Positions 24,028 to 35,180 of a stretch of 64,000 nucleotides of DNA are shown in pieces. The notes beneath the pieces are model-generated. The model did not search any database, was not told the DNA's origin, and saw only the letters and a program-made list of their open reading frames with translations. The DNA is from Symbiodinium sp. CCMP2592 (taxonomy: Eukaryota; Sar; Dinophyceae; Suessiales; Symbiodiniaceae). The position numbers were made by a program, and so were the translations under genes. Numbering within the stretch: position 1 is the stretch's first letter; the number at the start of each line of letters is the position of its first letter. The DNA lies in contig CAJNDT010004557.1 in NCBI GenBank assembly GCA_905221615.1, forward strand, positions 1,669,001-1,733,000, in the 5' to 3' direction.

Positions 24028-25406
24028 GGATTTCAATTATTTAAACAATTGAAATAATTGAAATGGGGCCGATTTCAATTATTTCAATTATTTGGGCCCT
24101 TTGGCGGATTTAAATAATTGAAATAATTGAAATCCGAAGGTTCGGTGGGCCCAAGCCACCGAATCCAGGGATTGAAATAATTGAAATAATTGAAATGGGG
24201 GGATTTCAATTATTTCAATTATTTCAATTATTTGGGGCCTTTGGCGGATTTAAATAATTGAAATAATTGAAATCCACCCTTTTCAATTATTTCAATTATT
24301 TAAATAATTCAATTCGGTGGGATTCGTGGCTTGGCCCAGAACAGCCATCGATTTCAATTATTTCAATTATTTGGGCCCTTTGGCGGATTTAAATAATTGA
24401 AATAATTGAAATCCGAAGGTTCAGTGGGCCCAAGCCACCAAATCCAGGGATTTCAATAATTGAAATAATTGAAATGGGGGGATTTCAATTATTTCAATTA
24501 TTTGGGGCCTTTGGCGGATTTAAATAATTGAAATCCCCCCATTTCAATTATTTCAATTATTTCAATTATTTAAATAATTCAAATCGGTGGGATTCGTGGC
24601 TTGGCCCAGAACAGCCATCGATTTCAATTATTTCAATTATTTGGGCCCTTTGGCGGATTTAAATAATTGAAATAATTGAAATCCGAAGGTTCAGTGGGCC
24701 CAAGCCACCAAATCCAGGGATTTCAATAATTGAAATAATTGAAATGGGGGGGATTTCAATATTTCAATTATTTCAATTATTTGGGGCCTTTGGCGGATTT
24801 AAACAATTGAAATAATTGAAATCCACCCTTTTCAATTATTTCAATTATTTAAATAATTCAATTCGGTGGGATTCGTGGCTTGACCCAGAACAGCCATCGA
24901 TTTCAATTATTTCAATTATTTGGGCCCTTTGGCGGATTTAAATAATTGAAATAATTGAAATCCGAAGGTTCAGTGGGCCCAAGCCACCAAATCCAGGGAT
25001 TTCAATAATTGAAATAATTGAAATGGTGGGATTTCAATATTTCAATTATTTCAATTATTTGGGGCCTTTGGCGGATTTAAATAGTTGAAATAATTGAAAT
25101 CCCCCCATTTCAATTATTTCAATTATTTCAATTATTGAAATCCCTGGATTTGGTGGCTTGGGCCCACTGAACAGCCTTCGGATTTCAATTATTTCAATTA
25201 TTTGGGCAATTGAAATAATTGAAATCCCTCCATTTCAATTATTTCAATTATTGAAATCCCTGGATTTGGTGGCTTGGGCCCACTGAACAGCCTTCGGATT
25301 TCAATTATTTCAATTATTTCAATTATTTGGGCCCTTTTGCGGATTCAAATAATTGAAATAATTGAAATCAACTCTGCTGATTTCAATTATTTCAATTATT
25401 TTAAAT
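24028..25406. repeat. Palindromic AATTGAAAT satellite with higher-order unit
   Basis: The array alternates AATTGAAAT runs with their inverse ATTTCAATT runs, separated by short conserved spacers such as GGGGCCTTTGGCGGATTTAA, CCGAAGGTTCAGTGGGCCC and GATTCGTGGCTTGGCCC. A higher-order unit of about 270-280 bp is visible, since ACAGCCATCG occurs at 24,341, 24,611 and 24,890. Every run has a facing inverted run, so the array is a chain of hairpins. No coding capacity. Confidence 0.9.
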
Positions 25407-26106
25407 AATATTAGTCATGCAGAAAAGAATAGAGCGTAGAATAGACCCTAGAGGCGCCTCTCTCTCATATATATATATATATATACACATACAAATGTAT
25501 TCACATGCATGTTGTATGCTTACCTGTATATACATATTCGTATTCACATCCGTATCCATGTGCATTTCGACACTCAAAAATATTCTTACTTACTATCGAC
25601 ACTCATGTTTATGTAATATTACCAATGTGTTATATTGCATTATGCAATAGCATTCCCATACGTCAGTATATTCTGGTTTTATATATGCGCCAATATCAAA
25701 GTTCATAAACATTAATATTAGTCTGATTAAATTACAGATATTAATCTTAATGTTAGTGTTCATCTGAATGTAAATACACGTATTAATGTGACACATATGC
25801 AACTATGCAGGCCCCGAACCATCCTCGGTTATCATGGCTTCAGGACACAATTTCCGTAATGGTAGTTTATATGGGCCTGCTAAGCTGCATTGCTCCTAAT
25901 TCTCATGCTGTAAGCAGTAGCAGAGTCATGCTTCAGGTTTGAGGGTTTAGAGTTCAGGGTTTAGGGAAGCTCTGAAGCAATTACTGGAGAACTCGCTTCC
26001 CGGATTGTGCGAGAGCAAGAGCACAAACCCTAGACCCCATTAGACAGGAAAATCCCAGACACTCTTGTGCTTACATCCTATAGATCCGAAACCCAAACCT
26101 GGCACA

Positions 26107-26217
26107 GGTACCTACAGTCTCCATTGTAGTTCCTTTTTGGGGTACCTTATATCATCCTAAATGTATAAACAATAGTTAAACCAAAACAACAAGAACTACA
26201 ATGGAGACGATAGGTAC
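26107..26217. mobile_element. MITE family D copy
   Basis: The left arm GGTACCTACAGTCTCCATTG pairs with the right arm CAATGGAGACGATAGGTACC. TGTAGTTCCTTTTTGGGG marks family D. Confidence 0.7.
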
Positions 26218-26302
26218 CATGTAAGCCGAGGTCCTGCAATGCCTCGTTGCTCTGGCTGGTCTCAGACCGACCGCGGCCAGACTTGGCATGACGAGCGCCA
26301 CC

Positions 26303-26527
26303 CTGCAGAGTTGGGAATTTCATCGGGGGTTTAGGATTTAGGCATTCAGGGTTCCATGTCTTGGGGAGTTTCACCGGGGGTTTAGAATTAAGGAAGGTGT
26401 TTAGGGTTCTATTTCTTGGAGAATTTGACTGGGGGTTTAGAATTAAGGAAGGTGTTTAGGGTTCCATTTCTTGGGGAAGTTGACTGGGGTTTAGAATTAA
26501 GGAAGGTGTTTAGGGTTCCATTTCTTG
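26303..26527. repeat. 54-bp tandem repeat, about four copies
   Basis: GGGTTTAGAATTAAGGAAGG recurs at about 26,381, 26,436 and 26,489, with a degenerate first copy. Each unit contains a TTTAGGG heptamer. Confidence 0.8.
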
Positions 26528-27173
26528 ACCGGGTTTCTGCAGGATTCTGTGCTATATTTTGGGATCAGGTTTCAATAAGAGTTTGGAGCTGAGGGTTGAG
26601 ATTTTTACGGGTGCATGGCACAGGGTTCTTATGGCTCGTGGATTGCAGGGTCTTGGCTCTAATGAACAGTAGCTTGTGATGCGAATTTCTTGCTCACGTG
26701 CCGAGCACCGCTTGTCAGGGCGGTGCAGTTGCAATCCTATACACTACGTGGATGTACGCCGGCTCACGGGCGCTTCTAGGGATGGCGATACAGGGTCGCC
26801 CTAAGGTTCCTGCACTCATTTAGTGGGACTTTAGGGTTGAAGAATGTACTCTATGGGCACATGGACCCATAGAGTATTTGTTTCTGAATCCCAATTCCAA
26901 CATCTCAAGGCTAGATCGTCCTCAGTACTGAAAAGTCACAGCCTCGAAGATTTGTGATCGACATCAAAGTCATCCGTGGCTTGGTCGTCTAGTCAGAAGT
27001 CATGCGCATCCACTTCAGTTGCGACAACACCAGAAAACGTAATACTGTGTGCCACCAAGGCTTCTCTGACAAGTAGCACCTTCGACGGCTTCGTCAGGGG
27101 GGCGGACAAGGTCCTAATCGACTTCTACGACAGGACGGGCTCACGTGTTCCATCATCCACCGAAACCTTATAT

Positions 27174-27276
27174 GGGAGTTTCCGAAAATTAGGGGTACCT
27201 TATTTTGGGCCCTTCATAAAAAGGATCCTGCTATTTTACCTTACTATATTAGGGTCCCCCATTTTCGGAAACTCCC
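27174..27276. mobile_element. MITE family A, best-preserved copy, ATAT duplication
   Basis: Left arm GGGAGTTTCCGAAAATTAGG; right arm CATTTTCGGAAACTCCC. ATAT flanks both ends (27,170-27,173 and 27,277-27,280). Confidence 0.85.
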
Positions 27277-29380
27277 ATATAATCTCCAAGCTTGACATTG
27301 GACATGTTTCAGTCTAGGTCTCTTCGGCAGCAATGGAGATCTGAGGAAGGCTTCGTAGGTCCCTGAGCCCTCTGGGCGCGTGGTGCTCTCGAGGAAGATC
27401 GATGGCTGGGCAGAGCAGAAGCTCATCTGAGAGGGTTAGAGTTTAGGGTTTCGGGCTTAAGGGGTTTAGGGGTTCAGGGGTTTAGGGGTTGAGAGTTGAG
27501 TCTGGTAAGCCGTGGCGGTGTACTATTCTGTTAGAGTTTAGGGTTTAGGGGTAGGGGTCCTCATAATAGGGATCCTACTACTTAGGGTATTATATTACGG
27601 TTCCCTATTTTAGAGTTTAGGGTTTGGGGTTTGGGAACAAGTGACTCCGGATAGGGCTTGCAGGGTTCAGGGCGTAGGCGGTCGAGTTTAGAGAGAATGG
27701 ACGCCGGTTTAGGGCAAAAGGGCGTAGAAACAGAGGCTGGGACTGCGGTTTGCGAACTGTAGGGCTTTTCGGGTTTACGTAGTAGCAAGGGGCTCGAGAG
27801 TCAAGCGGGCGGCTAAGGAGTTTAGGGTTTGGAGTTTCCAGAAGCTAAGGGACCCGAACATGTGTCCCCTGGGTTCAGGATTCCAGGATGATTCCCTAAC
27901 TCTCGGTTTTCTTCTTCAATCGAAGAGCCTAGAATTGGTGTTCCTAGTGCTTTCGGGCAGTTTGGTCCGTAGGGTAGTAGGTTCCTTACTAGAATATTAT
28001 TGTAACGACGCACTGGCTGCAAGGACCCGGAATGGCAGACCTCGTGTTTTCTGAACCACCAAATCTCACTCAGGTGACTTCAAGTCACGCGATATCGTTT
28101 CCTTTGTTCGGTTTTGGTCCTTCTTCTTGTCTTCGGAATAGGGGCTCCATGACCATGATGTCCAGGTTGCAGTTCGGGTTTACATGTTTGTACGAAAGCG
28201 ACAGGGATCTTGAGCGAAGCATGGCATCAGCAGCTGTAGCATGGTTGCCACCATCTGGAGCAGCAAAAGCAGGCACATGGGCTCAAGAGCAATCACAAAC
28301 ACCAAGACCAAGTCAGCACGCAACACGAGCGGTGATAGTACGTCGCAGGAGAAACATCAAGTGCATCAGCTCAGTCGATCTAAAACCCTCATTTTCCCAC
28401 CCCGGAACCACAACCTTTGTTTGTAGACTTGACGTTGAAACCCGACCACCTTCTGAAACATAGACCGTGAAAATCGAATAACATGCTGAAGTATACCCCA
28501 TGACCCTATTCCAAGTATTCAGGAACTTCGGCTATCCTCGAACCACCCCTAAACCCTAAATCCGACACCTAAACCCTAAACCGCCAATTCCGAAGCCTAA
28601 ACCCTATCAAACCCCTTATAATCTCTAAACCCCCACTCCCTAAAGCCCGAGTGTTCCAGCGAATGCCCTGAGGAAGTCAGAGCTGGAGCAAGCTCTAAGA
28701 CAGGCCTTGTTGCTCTCGTTTTCTGGGCTCGGTGTAGGGTTTCAGGATTCTTGGTCATAGGGTTTAGGGTTTAAGGGTCCGTGGGCGCTGGCCGGCACCT
28801 CAGTCCGTGCTGAAAAAAGGGTCTAAGGGTCTGGGTCTTCAGGGCTCTTGGTCTACAGGGTTTAGTAAAGGGAGAGCGGGTTCGGGGGGGTTCTTGGTCT
28901 ACAGGGTTCAGGTCTCCGTGTTATGGCTTTAGTAACTCCCTGGCCTTTTAACGTGCTTTGGTTGCATCCATTTTGCTGCTGGAAGTTCTTTCCGGGCTGC
29001 AGACGGAGGATTTGACGGTTGGAACAGGCCTGTTGCTCTCGTTTTCGGAGTCGGTGTAGGGTTTCAGGGTTTTGCCTCGGGGCTGCAGACGGAGGATTCG
29101 ACGGTTGACGGTTGGAACAGGCCGTCTGCTCCACAATTGGCACAGGTCGGGTCCAAGGTTGGCCTCGGTGTCATGTGCTCTTCCCGCATGCAAGATTGCT
29201 CAACCATGAACCGTCGAAGCTCCCACTGGCCGGCCGCAGTGATGTTGACCGAAACACGTTTTCGGGACCGTCGAGTCCATGAATCTGTGTCAAGAGTTTA
29301 CGGTCTTGCAGGTTTCAGCGCTTCGGGTGTCAAGGACTGCTACTCAGGGCAGCTGGACATTTGTGCTCCTTCAACTTACC

Positions 29381-29485
29381 CTAAGTGTCCATGTACCCAA
29401 ATAGTATATACTTTGGCCCCAAAGTACCTATGTAGGAACTACTTTAAGGCCAAAGTATATACTATTTGGGTACATGGACCCTTAG
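29381..29485. mobile_element. MITE family C, best-preserved copy
   Basis: GTCCATGTACCCAAATAG and its continuation to CTTTGGCC are exactly inverted at the right end (GGCCAAAG through CTATTTGGGTACATGGAC), giving perfect arms of about 32 bp. Confidence 0.85.
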
Positions 29486-29640
29486 GCTTAGGGCTTGCCA
29501 AGGCAACTTAGCAGTTCCTTGGGTGTTGCTCGTTCTGAATGAAAGTTCTCCCTAACCTCTGAAACCTAGACTGGGCCATCTCCAAACAAGGTTTTCGTCG
29601 GAAGGTCCATGGAATCATATCTTCAAGTACTGTCTGGTGC

Positions 29641-29718
29641 TTAGTAGGGAATGGGAGAATGGATCCCTATAGTAGTCCCTAGATAATCCCCATAACCCAT
29701 TCCCCCATTCCCTACTAA
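29641..29718. mobile_element. MITE family E, short copy
   Basis: TTAGTAGGGAATGGGAGAATG at the left is matched by the inverse CCCCCATTCCCTACTAA at the right, around an 80-bp body. Confidence 0.65.
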
Positions 29719-29783
29719 GAACCCAGGGGCTGTGTATGCACGAGTTGGAGTTGGGCTTCCCCGGCCTGACCTACTGTCTCCTC

Positions 29784-29836
29784 TATATATATATATATAT
29801 ATAGAGAGATAGATAGATAGATAGATAGATAGATAG
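29784..29836. repeat. (TA)n then (GATA)n microsatellite
   Basis: About ten TA units followed by about seven GATA units. Confidence 0.9.
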
Positions 29837-30296
29837 TTTTTTGCTTCAACCCCAAAAAAGGATCTACCATGGAGACTTCAGGGAAATCTTAAGCCCCAGA
29901 ACCCGACCCTTTAGACCATAAACCCTAAACCCAAACCATAAACCCTAAACTGAATCTCGAAAACTGCAAGCCCAATCTCGGTGCGCTAGGTCCGCGACTA
30001 TGGCAGTGACGTAGCTTTCGCCACTGTGGATGCTTCCGCGGAGGAAGACCTTGCAAAGAGGCATGAGGGGTCCAGCTGCTGCTTAAGGGAAGATAGTGGT
30101 TCAGCGGTTTAGGGCAGTTCAGGGTTTAGAGTTTGAAGGCTAACTTAAAGCCTCATTGGACATGTAGACCCCTGGTAGATAAACCCTGTGCTTCCAAATG
30201 CCTTTATGTTTGGATGCGTCATCCGGTTGCATTGTCGAGAGTGGGTTTGTTAGATAGTTTTCTCACAGTGTGAGAGTGGAAGTAACAATAAATCAC

Positions 30297-30324
30297 GTGG
30301 GTGTGGGTGTGGGTGTGGGTGTGG

Positions 30325-30406
<82 letters not shown>

Positions 30407-30432
30407 AATGTTTGTGTGTTTGTGTGTGTGTG
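30297..30432. repeat. (GT)n microsatellite
   Basis: A GGGTGT run, then more than 35 GT units. The Cys/Val frame across it is an artefact. Confidence 0.95.
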
Positions 30433-30598
30433 TTCATTTGTGGGGTGGAAAATGAGATGTAAAGGGTAAACATATTTGTCTGCCCATGCCCACGAAAATA
30501 GGGATTTGGCGCGTTGACTAGTGGATGGTTGTCAATCGGCTTGAAGTCTGCTCCGTCTGTTTACAGGGATACGGTTCTGTGTGGGTGTGTATATGTGT

Positions 30599-30700
30599 GT
30601 ATACATACATACATACATACATACATACATACATGCATATATATATATATATATATTATATATGTATGTATGTATGTATGTATGTAAGTATGTAAGTATG
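30599..30700. repeat. (ACAT)n-(TA)n-(TATG)n compound microsatellite
   Basis: ACATACAT units on the left and TATGTATG units on the right flank a TA core, making a near palindrome of about 100 bp. Confidence 0.9.
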
Positions 30701-32122
30701 TATCCCAACGTATACCTCTCGCACTGTCAGCGTGAAAGTCGTAAGCTCTTTGACCAGAAGCCGTAAACTGTCATCCCTACATCTATATCTATATGTATAC
30801 ATATTTGTGTATACACAGGCTCTCTTTATAAATGTATATATATATATAGACATATGTATGTGTGTATGTATATATGTTTATACATCCGCGATGACCCTTT
30901 CCGTCCCATGGCATTTGCACAGCGCGGATTCGAAGACGGTACGGTAGAGAGAAGCCGAAGGAGCATCGAACAGCCCGGGCTTGCAGGACATCAGACATGC
31001 AGTTCGATTGTCGCAGGCAAAAACCCTCAATCGCGCAAGATTTAGGGTTATGGGTTCAGGATGTGCTTTTGACACAACATCCTTGGTTGTTGCGTCGAGC
31101 CACCCCAAACACCACACCTTTGGCTCTCTCGTATCCTGATTACTTACCCTGTCGAATGAACCGAAATCCCAAACTAGACCACCCTGATGAGGTACGTAGT
31201 AAACGGAAGATTCCCGCAGCTCCTCTGGCGCCCCGGCTGAGCGATCCCGACGGTCGCGGATTAAGGGGTTTAGGCCACCCCTGTCTAACGCCCATCTTGG
31301 TATCCTAGCTTCTCGCATTAGTCTAGGATTTGGGCAGGGCTTCTGCGTTGATCTTTAGCGTGGAAGAAGTGTTCTCTGTCGACAGCGGTCTACACTTTCC
31401 GGTCAACCTTCAACACCCCAACTTGACTCCAACCACCCATCTGCGCTAACTAGGGTGTCGGCCACTGGGGAAAGGCCAAAACCAGGACACCTTGCAGCAA
31501 GTCCTGAACGCGAAACCGCGATGGCCTGAGCCTTGACCCCAGGACTTAAATTTCCACTCAAGACCTTTCGCCTCGTTTAGGAGCCTCGAAAACCCTACAC
31601 CCTAATCCCTGACTAAGCTCAAAGCAAGAGCAGGGAGGCACCTTCTGGCGGTCTGAACAACTCGAGGTGAATCACAGGGCACACAAGTTTAGAGGGGCTG
31701 ACGGTTTAGTGGGCTTCATTCGGCTCCTACCGTTGCTTGGGCCCGGTGGTCTTGGCAGCGTGAGAGTCCCGAGTCCTGTACTAGGCCAAAGTTAAATTTC
31801 TCTCTGACACTAGATCTGAGATTGATCCTCAACCAGCGGCCATGGCGTGGTTAGGGCGTAGGTGGGGATAGCCCAGGGCTTACAAAGTAACTTAGACAGT
31901 TTAGGGTTTAGTGGTCCATGGCTGCCTCCAATGTCCAAGGTTTACCCACGGCGAGCCCACGCAGTATCACCGCACGCTGCGGACTGCGAAGGATCGAAGG
32001 GGCCTGCTTTCGGATTTCACTACCCTCAACCCGAGGTTTCGAGTTTGAGGTCCGGCTATTGTCGTGAAAATTCACGCAAAAAATGAGCCCTTAAAGGCTC
32101 AAGGCTCGAAGGCTTGAAGGTC

Positions 32123-32218
32123 GCTTTCCGAAAATAGGGGACCTTAAAATAGTGCCCTAAATAGTGGGATCCTAAGTATAAGGACCCCAAAACAAGGCAC
32201 CCCTAATTTTCGGAAAGC
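32123..32218. mobile_element. MITE family A variant with GCTTTCCG ends
   Basis: Left end GCTTTCCGAAAATAGGGG; right end CCCCTAATTTTCGGAAAGC. The interior matches family A, but the outermost bases differ (GCTTT instead of GGGAGTTT). No target duplication. Confidence 0.65.
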
Positions 32219-32621
32219 ATATGCCAGCTGCAAGCATGATTTCTGCTGTGAGTGAGTGTAGAATCTTGAATTTTGAGATAGCTGCATCGGTTTCACATGG
32301 CTTACCGTGACGTCGGAACTGGGTCTTGGGTTTCGTACTGCGTGTGGTGGCTAGATTCGGCAAGATCGGTTGATGTCCAGTAGGCCTGCTGTCACGTCGG
32401 CATGAGAGTATGGGTGCTTAGCTGTTGTTGGCTTACGATGAATGAAGAAGTGACAGTGATGAGTGAGCTTGCAAAGACGCGCTCCTGTACAAACACAGTC
32501 ACAGGCTCTGCGCAACACGTAGTGTCAGGGGCCCTCTCGAGCCTTTCAAACCTAAGTCTCTCTACAGACGTCGCCTGGTTTTGCCGAGTGTGAGCGTCAA
32601 AATTTTCGGAAACTTATGTAC

Positions 32622-32723
32622 TATAGGGGCCTAGATAATTACCAATACTGTTTTGGGGGTTCCTTATTATAAATATAATGTTATGGGCCCCAAAACCCTA
32701 ATCTAATTACTAAGGCGCCTATA
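32622..32723. mobile_element. MITE family B copy
   Basis: Left end TATAGGGGCCTAGATAATT; right end AATTACTAAGGCGCCTATA. A half family-A terminus (AATTTTCGGAAACTT) lies just upstream, suggesting overlapping insertions. Confidence 0.7.
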
Positions 32724-32901
32724 TAAAGGCTGTTCCTTGATCAGTTGTTTTTCCCTGCACACGAGACTTTGAACCTCGTGCTTTCTCGCCATTCCCTGCA
32801 ATCCAACACAGGGCCGCCGGCAAACAGCCGTGGGCTTGAATAAGCGGTGTGATTGTGGAAATCTTTGCCGGGGGGGGGTCCTTAAACAATCATGGTGAAC
32901 C

Positions 32902-33054
32902 CTAGAAAGTTGGAACATGGATTTAGGATGATGAGTGCTGGGATTCCCTGTACCTTACCTTGAGGACACGAGGAGAATGATGTTCCAACTTTCTGGCTTC
33001 TACTGTATAGTCTAACGGCCCCAAAACCCTATTCTCAATCATTAAGGCCCTATC
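32902..33054. mobile_element. MITE family F copy followed by a family-B fragment
   Basis: Family F spans 32,902-32,996 (CTAGAAAGTTGGAACATGG to TGTTCCAACTTTCTGG). Ten bases later a right half of family B (33,007-33,054) begins, with GGCCCCAAAACCC and ATTAAGGCCC. Confidence 0.65.
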
Positions 33055-34569
33055 TTCTAAACCCGACCCATGCCACCCCAGGCCATGGCCGACTTCGTTT
33101 TAGCTTTGGACCGGGAGCCCATGATGCAGGCATACGACCGCCTTCAGGGTTTGGATTTGGGCTTCTCTGTGACGATGTTGAGCCGAAGGGTGGGGATTCG
33201 GAGTTGCATGCACGGCCTCTGTTTACGTGTAAGAAGACTAGAGCACAACACATTTATAACCCGTTACTTCCGCCTATGTCCCTGGACCCTTCCAGCACAG
33301 CAGATAAGAGTTCAGAAAAGGGTGCCCCTGACTTTGATGGAAAGCCGTTGGATGCTCCGTCCTTCGTATGAGGATCCCGTGATCTAAAAAGCCCTGAACA
33401 TGAAGCCCCGCACGACTTTCGGATGTTGACGGGCAGACGGACCAGCGCCTTCAAATACACACACCAAACGAAGACGTTCCATCTACCCTTTTTATATTCT
33501 AAATACCCTTGTTTTGAAGGTGTATGTTATGTTGTTGTTTGCTTTTGAAGCTAGGAGGACGGTCCTGGCACGAAGACACCTGCTCTGACCCTACGCCATA
33601 GACAAGGTGAAGAGCGAACAGGAAGCATCATCGTCCTTCAACCGCGCCGTCTTCGGTAAAGTGAAGCTTCCTGGTACGCCAGAGGGTTTGATTTGGCGAC
33701 TTTACAAGGGTTGTATAAGGCCTGTAAGGTTTTTTCGCCAGAGATTGTGCTGACGGTTTTATCGCCAAGAGCAAAAACTCGGAAGGGTTTCAACGGATTG
33801 TGTGCTAGGTGTCACAACGGCTGTAGAAGCTGGTTTGCAAGGGTTTGATAACGGTGTTAAAGAGTGCCAGCTTCGACTCTGTCATTCAAATGTCTGAGTC
33901 TAAGTTAAGGGGTCTTTCTGGATTTTCGGCTAATGTGGGTGTCGGTTTTGGAATATAGGCTCCTTTAATGCGTCGGCTCGGGGGCTAATTCCGAATCTGT
34001 CCAAAAATTTCGGGGTACTAATTAATGCGTTTTTTTTTGGCTGGGGGGATTTTTGGGTGGTGGGGCTGTGCTGTTTGCTGATGGTCAATCTTAAGGCAGC
34101 CACGACCTGAAGCCCCCACCCAAACCCCCACCCAACCCTAAAACCCTGGCCCTGAAGCCCGAAAATCTCTTGCAGAATTGTTTCGCTTGTTGGGGCGTCT
34201 GGAATGAGAATCTGTACTACTACTGTACTACTACTGTACTACTATTGTACCATTGTACTGCTACTGTATGCCTTGCTTATTGGGGGGGGCTGCTAGGGTG
34301 AACCGCCGAATTGGGAATTGGACCCTTGCTTGACAAAGGCTTCTCCAGTACTAAAGTTTGTATAAAAAATTCAATTTTGGGTCGAATCTGGACCGACCCC
34401 CCTTTGGGAAGGGTTTAGGGCTTAGGATTTAGGGTTTGTTAGGGTTTAGGGGTTTAGGATTCGTTAGGGTTTAGGGTTTGTTAGGGTTTAGGGTTCAGGG
34501 TTTAGGATTTCAGGCGCTGGCTTTATGCTTTGCTTATTGGGGGAATGTGCTCACTGGCTTTATGCGTTG

Positions 34570-35180
34570 CTTATTGGTACTATTTCTGTACTATTACTGT
34601 ATTACTACTGTACTACTGTAGTACTGTTGTACTATTTCTGTACTACTAGTGTGCTACTGTACTACTATTGTACTACTACTGTACTATTACTGTACTACTA
34701 TTGTACTACTGTACTAGTACCGTACTACTACTGTACTACTATTGTACTACCACTGTACTACTGTTGTATTACTATTGTACTACTGCACTATTATTGTGCT
34801 ACTACTGTACTACCATTGTACTACGGTACTATAATCGTCCACTACTGTACTACTATTGTACTACCACTGTACTACTGTTGTATTACTATATTGTACTACT
34901 GCACTATTATTGTACTATACTGTACTACTACTGTACTACTATTGTACTACGGTACTATTATCGTACTACTACTGTACTACTACTGTACTACTACTGTACT
35001 ACTATTGTGCTACTATGGTACTACTGTACTATTATTGTACTACTGCTGTACTACTATTGTACTACCACTGTACTACTGTTGTATTACTATTGTATTACTG
35101 CACTATTATTGTACTACTATTGCACTACTACTGTATTATTTCTACTGTACTACTATTGTACTACGTACTATTATTGTACC
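34570..35180. repeat. TACTACTGTAC minisatellite
   Basis: About 55 degenerate 9-12 bp units such as TACTACTGTAC and TACTATTGTAC. A smaller block lies at 34,215-34,265. All three plus frames are open across much of it, with Tyr/Cys/Thr/Val/Leu-rich text, a property of the repeat and not evidence of genes. Confidence 0.95.

Larger units (their letters stand above)
25420..34200. other. Gene-poor repeat mosaic
   Basis: I see no convincing gene. Apart from the elements listed separately it contains TA-rich sequence (25,440-25,800), telomere-type heptamers and microsatellites. A unit with TTGCTCTCGTTTTC and GGTGTAGGGTTTCAGG recurs near 28,705 and 29,034. Open frames at 28,032-28,463 and 30,878-31,318 have no recognisable motif and are not called. 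Confidence 0.5.

Noticed and set aside
30878-31318. 146-codon minus-strand frame overlapping a 103-codon plus-strand frame
   Set aside because: Neither has recognisable motifs; an open pair on both strands in GC-richer spacer DNA is not evidence of a gene.
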